Below, piece after piece: positions 46,021-54,608 of a stretch of DNA of 64,000 nucleotides (positions within the stretch are counted from its first letter, which is position 1; each line of letters begins with the position of its first letter). The stretch spans positions 186,001 through 250,000 of the forward strand of contig NZ_PNFP01000013.1 of the NCBI RefSeq assembly GCF_002940685.1. The letters run 5' to 3'. The translations under genes were made by a program, and so were the position numbers. Source of the DNA: Ensifer adhaerens (lineage in GTDB: Bacteria > Pseudomonadota > Alphaproteobacteria > Rhizobiales > Rhizobiaceae). The notes under the pieces were generated by a model. The model made no database searches. It saw only the letters and a program-made list of their open reading frames with translations, and was not told the DNA's origin.

Positions 46021-46111
46021 TTTGTTTTTTTTCAGAATAGCTTCGCCTTGCAGATTGTCCTGAGAAGAGAGAAAGAAAAATTCTGCCAGGCGCCTCGACT
46101 GAAATATAACA

Positions 46112-46127
46112 TTCCGGAAAACCGGAA
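46112..46127. promoter_or_regulatory. Inverted repeat in the divergent RpiR/transporter region
   Basis: TTCCGGAAAACCGGAA is a perfect 6-bp inverted repeat with an AAAA centre. It sits in the AT-rich centre of the 294-base region between the RpiR-type gene and the transporter operon. It is the best operator candidate for the RpiR-type protein, by position only. Confidence 0.45.
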
Positions 46128-46259
46128 ATAAAACCACGCGCGGATTGGGATATTATCCGGGCGATTACTTTTGTTATTTCGAATATAATACTGAACATCC
46201 TCTGCGATACCGTGGCGGCATGAAAAGCCTTTGACAATTTACTCAAGGGAGGAGTGAGT

Positions 46260-47849
46260 ATGAACAGGCGCAAGTTTCTTGTTTCGACATCGATGCTGAC
46301 CCTGGCTGCCGGCCTCGGCCTGGCAACCGGACGCCCAGCGCGGGCTGGGGGAACGGAGGCCGTGTTCGTGCTCGCCAGTTCCGAAGTCGGTGCTGCATCG
46401 CAGGATCCGATACGAGCCACCCTTCTGAGCGTCGTGGCGATGCTGGTCTATGACCGGCTGATCGAACAGGATGTCGATCAGTCCTATCATCCCCACCTCG
46501 CTCAATCCTGGGAAACCAGCGCGGATGGCAAGACTTGGACCTTCAAGCTGCGGCAAGGCGTTCGCTTCCATGATGGTGAACCGTTCAACGCCGAGACCAT
46601 AGCGTGGTGGATACCCAAGTTCAAAGGCAGCCCCAACGAGTACCTCGTCGATGCCATCGAACGCGTTGAGGTCGTCGACGAGCATTCGTTCCGTTTCGTC
46701 ATGAAACGGGCCGACCCGAACCTGATCTACAACCTTGCCTCCGCCTTCATGGGCATTCCTTCGCCCAAGTCCTATGACGAGGCTGGCGACAGTTACGGCG
46801 TGACGGTGGCGGTCGGAACCGGCCCCTACAGGATGGAGAGCTTCTCCGTCGGCCAGGAAACGGTGCTGGTTGCCAATGAAGAGTACAGCTGGGGCTGCGA
46901 TCTCTCCGACAACAAGGCTGCGCCGCATATCAAACGGCTCACCCTGCGCGAAATTCCCGATGCTTCGACGGCCTTCCTCGAGCTGAAAACCGGCGGCGTC
47001 GGCATGCTGCTGGGCGTCCCCAGCCAGTTCCTGCCGCAGCTCGAGGCGGACGACAACATCAGCTTCCGCAGCCTGCCCGGCATGGGCGTGACCTATCTCG
47101 GATTCAACACCCGCAAGGAACCGTTCAACGACCATTCCGTGCGCCAGGCGACGGCGCTGGCAGTCGACCAAGCCGCCATCCACAAGAGCGTCTTCAATGG
47201 CGTCGGCCTGGAATCGCACCAGTTCCTGATCAGCTCGCTGGCGGAATCGAAGATCGATCCGGCGCTGGAAATCCATCATGACCTGGCGAAGGCCAACGAA
47301 ATTCTCGACACGAGCGGGTGGCAACGCGGCGGCGACGGCATCAGGACCAAGGACGGCAAACCGCTGACGATCAAGCTGACGGCACAGTCGGAGACCTCGT
47401 TCAAGCGCACCGCCGAGGTTGTCCAGGCGCAGCTCAAGGCAATCGGCATGGATGTCGAAATCGTCATCTTCGACAATACCTCCGTCGTCGACCAGCTCAA
47501 GAAAGGCGAGCACCAGCTGGCCGTGCGCCATTATGACTGGAACAACGCCGACATTCTCGACTGGTTCTTCAGCACGACCAACATTCCCTATCCGAACTCC
47601 ACTGGCTGGCAGGGCGAGAAATCGCAGGAGTTGCGCGACATCGCCATGCAGCAGTCGAAGACGCCCGAGGAGCGTGTGGTCAATTTCAGGAAGTACCAGG
47701 AGAACCTGATCGCCAACTTCCTGTTCGCGCCGATCCACGAACCGGTACAGAACTACGCCTTCAACAAGACGCTGCTCGACGTGCCGGAAAAGCTGCGTGG
47801 CACCCAGTTGGTGCAGGCGTCCGTCGTCGACATCAAGGTAGTGGACTAG
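46260..47849 (+). CDS. Oligopeptide-type ABC binding protein, copy 1, with Tat signal
   Basis: A 529-residue solute-binding protein of family 5 (DppA/OppA type). The export signal has a twin-arginine motif (MNRRKFLVSTS), unusual because most such proteins use the Sec route. The mature part has YDRLIEQDVDQSYHPHLAQSWE, the signature FKLRQGVRFHDGEPFNA and the later AVGTGPYR. GGGAGGAG five bases before the ATG fixes the start. It leads the operon with two permeases and two ATPases. A close paralogue lies at the other end of the locus. Confidence 0.9.
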   Translation: MNRRKFLVSTSMLTLAAGLGLATGRPARAGGTEAVFVLASSEVGAASQDPIRATLLSVVAMLVYDRLIEQDVDQSYHPHLAQSWETSADGKTWTFKLRQGVRFHDGEPFNAETIAWWIPKFKGSPNEYLVDAIERVEVVDEHSFRFVMKRADPNLIYNLASAFMGIPSPKSYDEAGDSYGVTVAVGTGPYRMESFSVGQETVLVANEEYSWGCDLSDNKAAPHIKRLTLREIPDASTAFLELKTGGVGMLLGVPSQFLPQLEADDNISFRSLPGMGVTYLGFNTRKEPFNDHSVRQATALAVDQAAIHKSVFNGVGLESHQFLISSLAESKIDPALEIHHDLAKANEILDTSGWQRGGDGIRTKDGKPLTIKLTAQSETSFKRTAEVVQAQLKAIGMDVEIVIFDNTSVVDQLKKGEHQLAVRHYDWNNADILDWFFSTTNIPYPNSTGWQGEKSQELRDIAMQQSKTPEERVVNFRKYQENLIANFLFAPIHEPVQNYAFNKTLLDVPEKLRGTQLVQASVVDIKVVD

Positions 47850-47852
47850 GCA

Positions 47853-48779
47853 ATGATCGCTTTCACGTTGAGGCGGCTGCTGTTGCTGCTGCCGGTGTTC
47901 TTTGTCGTCTCGCTGGTGGTGTTCTTCATCATCCACCTGGTGCCGGGTGACCCCATCGACAATCTGATGCGGGCCGGCTCGACGCCGGAACAACGCCTCC
48001 AGATCGCCGCGAAGTACGGCCTCGACCGCAGCCTGGTCGAACAGTACCTCACCTGGATGGGGCGGCTGCTGACCGGCGACCTCGGCACCTCGATCATCCA
48101 GGGGCGCCCGGTCAGCACGCTGATCGCACACAACATGCCCTACAGCCTCCAGCTGGGCATTGCCGCGCTGCTGTTTTCGACGTTGACCGGCATCGCCGCG
48201 GGCGTCATCGCGGCAAGCTATCAGGGCACGCGCGTCGACGACGCCATCACCGGGTTCATCCTGCTCGGCTCCACCGTGCCGAGCTTCTGGCTCGGCCTGT
48301 TGCTGATTCTGGTGTTCGCGGTATGGCTCGGCTGGGTGCCGGTGTCGGGGGCACGCGGCTGGACCTCGCTCATCCTGCCCGTGATCGCGGCCGGCCTCGG
48401 CGGCATAGCACTCGTGGCGCGGGTGACGCGCATCGCCATGATCGAGACGGCGCGGCAGGATTTCGTCGTGCTGCTGCACGCCAAGGGGCTGCCACCGTTC
48501 CTGATCCAGCTGCGCCACGTGCTGCGCCACGCCATGGTTCCCGTCGTCACCATCCTCGGCCTGCGCATCGGCTGGGTGCTCGGTGGCGCTGTTACCATCG
48601 AATATGTCTTCGCCCGCCCGGGCCTGGGCTCGCTGCTGATCCGCGCGCTGAACCAGCGTGATTATCCCCTTGTACAAGGTTGTCTTCTGATGCTTGCGAT
48701 GGCTGTCATCGTCGGCGCCCTGATCGGCGATATCGTCCAGGCCGCCATGGATCCCCGCCAGCGCGAGGCGCGGTCATGA
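47853..48779 (+). CDS. Peptide-type ABC transporter permease (DppB class)
   Basis: A 308-residue permease with six hydrophobic helices. It has the DppB N terminus (MIAFTLRRLLLLLPVFFVVSLVVFFIIHLVPGDP), a periplasmic loop with the LGLDR-type stretch KYGLDRSLVEQYLTWMGRLLTGDLGTSI, and an EAA-like coupling loop (ARQDFVVLLHAKGLPPFLIQLRHVLRHAMVP). It starts three bases after the binding protein gene and overlaps the second permease by ATGA. Confidence 0.94.
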   Translation: MIAFTLRRLLLLLPVFFVVSLVVFFIIHLVPGDPIDNLMRAGSTPEQRLQIAAKYGLDRSLVEQYLTWMGRLLTGDLGTSIIQGRPVSTLIAHNMPYSLQLGIAALLFSTLTGIAAGVIAASYQGTRVDDAITGFILLGSTVPSFWLGLLLILVFAVWLGWVPVSGARGWTSLILPVIAAGLGGIALVARVTRIAMIETARQDFVVLLHAKGLPPFLIQLRHVLRHAMVPVVTILGLRIGWVLGGAVTIEYVFARPGLGSLLIRALNQRDYPLVQGCLLMLAMAVIVGALIGDIVQAAMDPRQREARS

Positions 48780-49627
48780 CGGACCGTCGCACGCTGGCGT
48801 TTCTCAACGCCGTCTCGACCTTCAAGGGCGGTATCTCGGGTGCGTTCCTGCTGCTGTTGGTTATCGCCGCGCTGTTGGCGCCATGGCTGTCGCCATATCC
48901 CTATGACCTGCAGGACCTCGGAGTCATGAACCAGGCGCCCTCGATGACGCATCTGCTCGGTACCGACGAGTTCGGTCGCGACGTGCTGTCGCGTATGATC
49001 ACCGGCGCGCGTACGTCGCTTTCGGTCAGCATCACGGCGATCGGCATTTCGGTGGTGCTGGGGCTGGTCCTGGGCGCGACCTGCGGCTACTTCGGCGGGA
49101 CCTTCGACCGGATCGTCATGACTGTCGTCGACCTGACATGGTCCTTCCCCGAGATCCTGATCGCGCTGATGCTTGTCGCCATCATCGGCCCGGGGCTGGA
49201 AGGCGTGGTGATTGCCATCGCCATCGCATATCTCGCGCAGTTCACCCGGCTCACCCGCACACAGATCATGTCGCTGAAGAGCGAAACCTATGTCGAGGCG
49301 ACCGTCAGCCTTGGCGCCGGCCACACGCACATCCTGTTCTCGCACCTGCTGCCCAACGCCCTGGCGCCGGTGCTGGTCGCGGCGATGCTGGCGACTGGCG
49401 ACGCCATCATCCTCGAGGCCACGCTCGGCTTCTTCGGGCTGGGCGCCCAGCCGCCGACACCGAGCTGGGGCGCGATGATGAGCTCTGGCACCGCCCAGCT
49501 GTTCATTGCGCCGTGGGTCATCCTCCTGCCCGGCCTTGCCGTGGCGCTGACCGTCGTCTTTCTCAACCTCTTCGGCGACGCGCTGATCGCTGCGCTCGAC
49601 GTCCGTACCAAGCTTAGGGAGGCGTGA
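48776..49627 (+). CDS. Peptide-type ABC transporter permease (DppC class)
   Basis: A 283-residue permease with six helices. DppC features include the loop HLLGTDEFGRDVLSRMITGARTSL, the EAA region (EATVSLGAGHTHILFSHLLPNALAPVLV) and GFFGLGAQPPTPSWGAMMS. The start overlaps the first permease gene (ATGA) and the stop overlaps the region in front of the ATPase gene. It forms the channel with the DppB-class subunit. Confidence 0.94.
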   Translation: MTDRRTLAFLNAVSTFKGGISGAFLLLLVIAALLAPWLSPYPYDLQDLGVMNQAPSMTHLLGTDEFGRDVLSRMITGARTSLSVSITAIGISVVLGLVLGATCGYFGGTFDRIVMTVVDLTWSFPEILIALMLVAIIGPGLEGVVIAIAIAYLAQFTRLTRTQIMSLKSETYVEATVSLGAGHTHILFSHLLPNALAPVLVAAMLATGDAIILEATLGFFGLGAQPPTPSWGAMMSSGTAQLFIAPWVILLPGLAVALTVVFLNLFGDALIAALDVRTKLREA

Positions 49628-49629
49628 GG

Positions 49630-50583
49630 ATGCTGCTCACTGTTGACATGCTGCGCATCAGGTTCGGCGCCTTCTCGCCGGTCGACCAGGTCACCCTCGG
49701 CGTCGATCGCGGCGAGATACTTGGGGTCGTCGGCGAGTCCGGTTCGGGCAAATCGCTGACCGCAACAGCGATCATGGGCCTGCTGCCGCGCATCGGCGGC
49801 CAGGTCGCTGGAGGCAGCATCCGCTTCGACGGCACCGATCTCGTCGACCTGCCGGAGAGCCAGATGCGCCGCCTGCGCGGCGGGCGCATCGCGCTGATCA
49901 CGCAGAACCCGATGACCTCGCTCGATCCGATGATGCGGATCGGACCGCAGATCGACCAGGCAGCCCGACTTCATCTCGGCCTCGGCAGAAGTGCGGCGCG
50001 CGCCCGAAGTCTGGATCTGATGGCCGACCTCCGGATACCGGACCCGGCCTCGGTCTACGACCTGTTCCCGCACCAGCTTTCCGGCGGAATGAAACAGCGC
50101 ATCGTTATCGCCATGGCGCTGGCGGGCGACCCCGAGCTTCTGATCGCCGACGAGCCGACGACGGCTCTCGACGTCACAGTCCAGGCCCAGATCGTGCAGA
50201 TACTTGTCGACCTTGTGCGGCAGCGAGGGCTGGGCCTCATCCTGATCACCCACGACATGGGTGTCGTTGCCCAGGCCTGCGATCGGGTGGCGGTGATGTA
50301 TTGCGGGCGTGTCGTCGAACTGGCGCGGGTCGATGCGCTCTTCGAACACCCGCGCCATCCCTATACGCAGGCGCTCATCCGCTGCATCCCGCGCAACGGC
50401 ATGGCGCGGGGGACGATGACGGCCATTCCCGGCATGGTGCCGACGGGAATGACCCAGCCACCCGGCTGCCGGTTCAATCCGCGCTGTGCGCGCGTCGAGA
50501 GCCGCTGCCGCGTCGACATCCCCGAACTGCTTGTCGGGCCGAGCGGCAACGGCGTTGCCTGTCATCTGGCGGAGGCGGCATGA
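49630..50583 (+). CDS. Peptide-type ABC transporter ATPase (DppD class)
   Basis: A 317-residue ATPase. Walker [10 protein letters not shown] is near residues 38-46, signature [16 protein letters not shown] near 150 and Walker [14 protein letters not shown] follows. The C-terminal oligopeptide domain ([17 protein letters not shown]) carries the cysteine cluster that binds an iron-sulfur centre in some DppD proteins. AGGGAGG seven bases before the ATG at 49630 is preferred to the GTG at 49624. It ends with an ATGA overlap with the second ATPase gene. Confidence 0.93.
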   Translation: MLLTVDMLRIRFGAFSPVDQVTLGVDRGEILGVVGESGSGKSLTATAIMGLLPRIGGQVAGGSIRFDGTDLVDLPESQMRRLRGGRIALITQNPMTSLDPMMRIGPQIDQAARLHLGLGRSAARARSLDLMADLRIPDPASVYDLFPHQLSGGMKQRIVIAMALAGDPELLIADEPTTALDVTVQAQIVQILVDLVRQRGLGLILITHDMGVVAQACDRVAVMYCGRVVELARVDALFEHPRHPYTQALIRCIPRNGMARGTMTAIPGMVPTGMTQPPGCRFNPRCARVESRCRVDIPELLVGPSGNGVACHLAEAA

Positions 50584-51557
50584 CCGAGCTTCTCAAGGTC
50601 ACCGGCCTCAGCCGCCGTTTCGCCGGCGGCGGGCTGTTCCGCAAGCGCAAGGTGTTCCACGCCGTCAGCGACGTTTCCTTCACCCTCAAGCGCGGACAGA
50701 TCCTCGGCATCGTCGGCGAGTCCGGCTGCGGCAAGTCCACACTGGCGCGGCTGGTGCTGCGTCTGATCGATGCCAGTGAAGGCCAGGTGACGTTCGACGG
50801 TGTCGACATGGCCAGCCTCCCGCGACGCGAGCTGCGGCGCTTGCGCCAGCGCATGCAACTGGTTTTTCAGGATCCCTATTCGGCGATCGACCCGCGCTAC
50901 TCAGTAAGGGACGCGCTGCTCGAGCCGTTCAAGGTGCAAGGGGTGAAGCTCGGGTCGCCAGATGAAAAGGTGGCGTCGCTGCTCGACATGGTCGGTCTGA
51001 ACACGTCGCTGGCGCGAAGCTACCCACACCAGCTGTCGGGTGGCCAGAAGCAGCGCGTCGGCATCGCTCGTGCGCTGGCGCTCAACCCGTCGCTGGTGGT
51101 GCTGGACGAGCCGACGGCTTCGCTCGACGTGTCGGTGCAAGCGCAGATCGTCTCGCTCTTGGAAAGACTGCGGCATGAGTTGGGGCTGACCTACCTGTTC
51201 ATCTCGCACGATCTCGGATTGGTGCGCTATTTCTGCGACCAGGTGCTGGTCATGTATCTCGGCCGTGTCGTCGAGGTCATGCCGAGCGACGCCGAGCCTG
51301 CCCATCCTTACACCAGGGCACTGCTCGACAGCAGCTTCGAGCCAGATCCGCGCCAGCGCCGCACCATCACCCGTCTCTCCGGCGAGGTCCCGAGCGGCTA
51401 CGACCTGCCGGCGGGCTGCGCCTTCGCCAACCGGTGCCCGCGCGTGTCCGATCTCTGCCGCGGCGTGCTTGCGCCACTTTCCACCCTGCCGAACGGGCAA
51501 CAGGTGGCCTGCCACAATCCACTCATCGACGCCGCTCTCCCAGCGGCTTGCAGGTAG
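50580..51557 (+). CDS. Peptide-type ABC transporter ATPase (DppF class)
   Basis: A 325-residue ATPase. Walker A GESGCGKST, signature LSGGQKQRVGIARALA, Walker B LVVLDEPTASLDV, and the C-terminal DLPAGCAFANRCPRVSDLC cysteine cluster are present. It begins inside the stop of the DppD-class gene (ATGA) and ends 39 bases before the S12 hydrolase gene. With its partner it energises the importer. Confidence 0.94.
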   Translation: MTELLKVTGLSRRFAGGGLFRKRKVFHAVSDVSFTLKRGQILGIVGESGCGKSTLARLVLRLIDASEGQVTFDGVDMASLPRRELRRLRQRMQLVFQDPYSAIDPRYSVRDALLEPFKVQGVKLGSPDEKVASLLDMVGLNTSLARSYPHQLSGGQKQRVGIARALALNPSLVVLDEPTASLDVSVQAQIVSLLERLRHELGLTYLFISHDLGLVRYFCDQVLVMYLGRVVEVMPSDAEPAHPYTRALLDSSFEPDPRQRRTITRLSGEVPSGYDLPAGCAFANRCPRVSDLCRGVLAPLSTLPNGQQVACHNPLIDAALPAACR

Positions 51558-51596
51558 GTCGCATGACCGCCGGCCAAGAACTCCGAGGACATCAGC

Positions 51597-52958
51597 ATGA
51601 CCTGCAACATTGAAGAGCTCGATCGCTATCTGCAGGCGGAAATCAACGCCAGCCAGGCTCCGGGGCTTGGTGTCGCTGTCGTCCGCGACGGCGAGATCGT
51701 CCATCTCGGCGGCTACGGCCTCGCCGATGTCGAGAACGGCGTGCCGGTCCTGCCGGATACGGTTTTCCATTCCGGCTCGACCGGCAAGATGTTCACCACC
51801 ACATCGGTGCTTTTCCTGCTGCAGGACCGTCGGCTCGGGCTCGACGACGAAATCCTGACGCACATCCCGGAGGGGCCGGAAAGCTGGTCCGGCATCACCA
51901 TCCGCCATCTCCTGTCGATGATGGCCGGTCTCGGCAATTTCGAGCTGGCTTTCTCACCGGACGAAGACCTGGAGGGTGTGGTTCTCAACCTGTGGCAGAA
52001 CCACACCGACGAACAGCTGATCGACCTGGCGCGCCGTTCGCCGCTCCTGCATGGGCCGGGGGAAGGCTATCGCTACAGCAACACCGGTTACATGCTTGCG
52101 GCATTCATCGTCGCCCGCGTTTCGGGCGCGCCGTATTATGAGTTGCTGCGTGAGCGCCTGTTCGAGCCGATCGGCATGGCGACGGCGCGCGACGCTGCCT
52201 GGTACGACATCGTGCCGAACCGGGCGGCCGGCTACCGCGTTCGCGACGGTCGCCTCGAGAACCGCTACTGGGCGGCGCCGTCGCTTCAGGTCACCGGTGA
52301 CGGCGGGCTCTACTTCTCACCCCGCGACATTGCTCAGTGGCTGCTGGAGCTCGACGCACCGAAGGTGCTGAACGCCGGGCTTGTCGAGCTGATGTCGACA
52401 CCGGCGACGATGCGAAACGGCCAGCCGTCGTTCAACAGCTATGGGCTGGGTTGGCAGAATTCCGAACTGCGCGGCCACCGCAAGATCCGCCATGGCGGGA
52501 CCTGGGACGGCTTCCGTGCCGAGATCGCGCGCTTTCCCTCGCGCAAGCTGTCGGTCTGCGTGCTCGCCAACATGGAAGAAGCACAGGTCGCTCGCATGGC
52601 CCAGAAGATCGTGGGCATCGTCGATCCGGCGCTGGCGCCCTACGAGCCGATCGCGGACGGAGCTGTTGCGTTGACGTCGCGGGACCGCGAGCTTCTGCAA
52701 GCCATCGTCGCTCATTGCGCGCCGCGCGAGGCGTTCACGGACGAAGCCTGGCGTATGTGGAGCAACGGTTGGTTCGAGCAGATTTCCGCCATGGAGGTCC
52801 ACGTCTCGTCAGCAGTGCTCGAGCTGACCCAGCATGAAGGCGATGGCGCTGCCTATCGCAGGCGCTATCGCGTCGAGCTCGGCGGTTACTTCCTGCACTG
52901 GAGCATCAGACGCGACGGCGATGGCCGTGTCAGCGAGATGCGGTTCCACATGGAGTAG
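51597..52958 (+). CDS. S12/beta-lactamase-family serine hydrolase, copy 1
   Basis: A 453-residue protein of the class C beta-lactamase/D-aminopeptidase fold. The catalytic Ser-x-x-Lys is S61-T-G-K64, Tyr-x-Asn is Y160-S-N162, and the third motif is H299-G-G. The C-terminal ~110 residues form an extra domain that ends MRFHME, the same six residues as the paralogue. No signal peptide is seen, so it acts in the cytoplasm on imported material. Related enzymes include D-aminopeptidases and the microcystin-degrading MlrB class. It lies between the transporter and the M81 peptidase gene. Confidence 0.88.
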   Translation: MTCNIEELDRYLQAEINASQAPGLGVAVVRDGEIVHLGGYGLADVENGVPVLPDTVFHSGSTGKMFTTTSVLFLLQDRRLGLDDEILTHIPEGPESWSGITIRHLLSMMAGLGNFELAFSPDEDLEGVVLNLWQNHTDEQLIDLARRSPLLHGPGEGYRYSNTGYMLAAFIVARVSGAPYYELLRERLFEPIGMATARDAAWYDIVPNRAAGYRVRDGRLENRYWAAPSLQVTGDGGLYFSPRDIAQWLLELDAPKVLNAGLVELMSTPATMRNGQPSFNSYGLGWQNSELRGHRKIRHGGTWDGFRAEIARFPSRKLSVCVLANMEEAQVARMAQKIVGIVDPALAPYEPIADGAVALTSRDRELLQAIVAHCAPREAFTDEAWRMWSNGWFEQISAMEVHVSSAVLELTQHEGDGAAYRRRYRVELGGYFLHWSIRRDGDGRVSEMRFHME

Positions 52959-53081
52959 CACGGCCAACCTTCGTGTTGCCGCAGGTCCACTGAGGCGGCG
53001 ACACGGCCCAAGGGCAGAGTAGCCATTCAGACAGGCCCGCCGCAGTCGCGGCGGCATCGATCACCCACACCTGGCCGACCG

Positions 53082-53090
53082 CCCCCCCCC
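53082..53090 (+). repeat. Nine-C homopolymer tract upstream of the M81 peptidase gene
   Basis: An uninterrupted run of nine C lies 23 bases before the M81 start codon and near its ribosome binding site. Such tracts can slip during replication. It is noncoding, so any effect would be on expression. Confidence 0.6.
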
Positions 53091-53112
53091 GAGAACCATC
53101 AGGAGACGTATC

Positions 53113-54603
53113 ATGAGCTTTCGTGTTCTAACCGCAGAATTCGCGCATGAGACCAACACGTTCAGCGTGCGCAAGACCGACTATGATGCCTTCACGGTGG
53201 AAGGCGTTCTGTTCGGCGACGACGCCATCCGCGCCCGCGGCGAGGCCAACACCGAGATCGCCGGATTCCTCGACATCGGGCGTAAGTATGACTGGAGCAT
53301 TCGGCATGTCCTTAGCACAGCGGCCGAGCCGGCCGGGCCGGTGACGCGCGACGCTTTCGACCGAATCGGGGGCGCTATCGTCAAGGCGGCGGCGGAGCAG
53401 AAGAACGAACTAGACGGCATCCTGCTCGGCCTGCACGGCGCCATGGTCACCGACTTTTCGCCCGATGGTGAAGGCGAGCTGCTTGCACAACTGCGCGCTG
53501 TCGTCGGACCGGACCTGCCGATCGCCGTCACGCTCGATCCGCACGCCAACGTCACCGCCAGGATGTGCGAGCTGGCCGACATCCTGATTTCGTTCAAGAC
53601 ATATCCGCACATCGACATGCGCGACATTGCCCGCCATGCCGGCGAGGTGCTGCAGCAGACGATGGCTGGCGAGATCCACCCCAGAACGTTGCTGGTTCGC
53701 CGGCCGATGCTGGAGGAGGCGAATGCCGGACGCACCGACATCGGGCCGATGATCGGCTGGATCGCCAGGGCGCGCGAGCATGAGAAGACGGCAGGCGCAT
53801 TGGCCGTCAGCATCAACGGTGCATTCCCGAACGCCGACATCGCCGAGGTTGGCCCGACCGTGTTGGTCACTTACGACGGAGATCCGGCGCGGCACCAGGC
53901 TTTTGCCGAAACGATCGCCGACGAGATCTGGGACAACCGCTTCAACGTGCTGAACACGTTCCACACGGTGATGCAGGCTGCCGAGATTGCGCACGACTAC
54001 CGAGGCGATCGTCCGCTGATCATTGCCGACTATGCCGACAATCCCGGCGCCGGCGGTTATGGCGATGCGACGGCATTGCTCGGAGCCCTGCTGGACATGG
54101 GCATTCGCGATGCCTGCTTCGGTCCGATCGTCGACCCGGAGGCGGCCAGCCAGCTCCACCGCGCCACCGTCGGCGATACCATCCAGCTCAGGCTTGGCGG
54201 CAAGACCGATCCGCGCTTCGGCGGCGATCCGCTCGAAGTGGCCGGCAAGCTGCTGGTCATCAGCGACGGCAAGCTCATCGGCAACGGCGAGCAGCTGGGC
54301 GGGCTGGAGTTCAGCTTCGGGCCGACGGCGGTGGTGCAGATCGACGGCATCGCGGTGCTCGTCGTCACCGAGCCGTCGCAGATGCGGGACCTCCAGCAGT
54401 TCAGGGCTTTCGGCATCGATCCGGCGCGGCATCGTGTTGTCGGGCTGAAGTCGATGCAGCATTTCCGCGCCGCTTTCGAGCCGATTGCCGGCAAGGTGAT
54501 CGTCTGCGACAGCGGCGCCCTGTGCACGATGGACTATGCCCGGATGCCGTACCGCAACGTGCCGCGCCCGATCTTCCCGCTCGACCGCGACATGGCGCTC
54601 TAA
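53113..54603 (+). CDS. M81-family metallopeptidase (MlrC-like)
   Basis: A 496-residue protein with the M81 N terminus (RVLTAEFAHETNTFS) and the probable metal ligands D142-P-H144 and H166 (LDPHAN, TYPHIDM), plus the later DYADNPGAGGYGD signature. MlrC of microcystin degraders cleaves linearised microcystin and its tetrapeptide; the family is otherwise of unknown role. No signal peptide is seen. AGGAG eight bases upstream fixes the start. It lies five bases before the oxidase gene, so the two are coupled. Confidence 0.9.
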   Translation: MSFRVLTAEFAHETNTFSVRKTDYDAFTVEGVLFGDDAIRARGEANTEIAGFLDIGRKYDWSIRHVLSTAAEPAGPVTRDAFDRIGGAIVKAAAEQKNELDGILLGLHGAMVTDFSPDGEGELLAQLRAVVGPDLPIAVTLDPHANVTARMCELADILISFKTYPHIDMRDIARHAGEVLQQTMAGEIHPRTLLVRRPMLEEANAGRTDIGPMIGWIARAREHEKTAGALAVSINGAFPNADIAEVGPTVLVTYDGDPARHQAFAETIADEIWDNRFNVLNTFHTVMQAAEIAHDYRGDRPLIIADYADNPGAGGYGDATALLGALLDMGIRDACFGPIVDPEAASQLHRATVGDTIQLRLGGKTDPRFGGDPLEVAGKLLVISDGKLIGNGEQLGGLEFSFGPTAVVQIDGIAVLVVTEPSQMRDLQQFRAFGIDPARHRVVGLKSMQHFRAAFEPIAGKVIVCDSGALCTMDYARMPYRNVPRPIFPLDRDMAL

Positions 54604-54608
54604 CGCCC

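Noticed and set aside
46239-48677. Minus-strand open frame of about 810 codons
   Set aside because: It covers the binding protein and permease genes in antisense, has no ribosome site or domain, and the opposite strand encodes well-conserved proteins.
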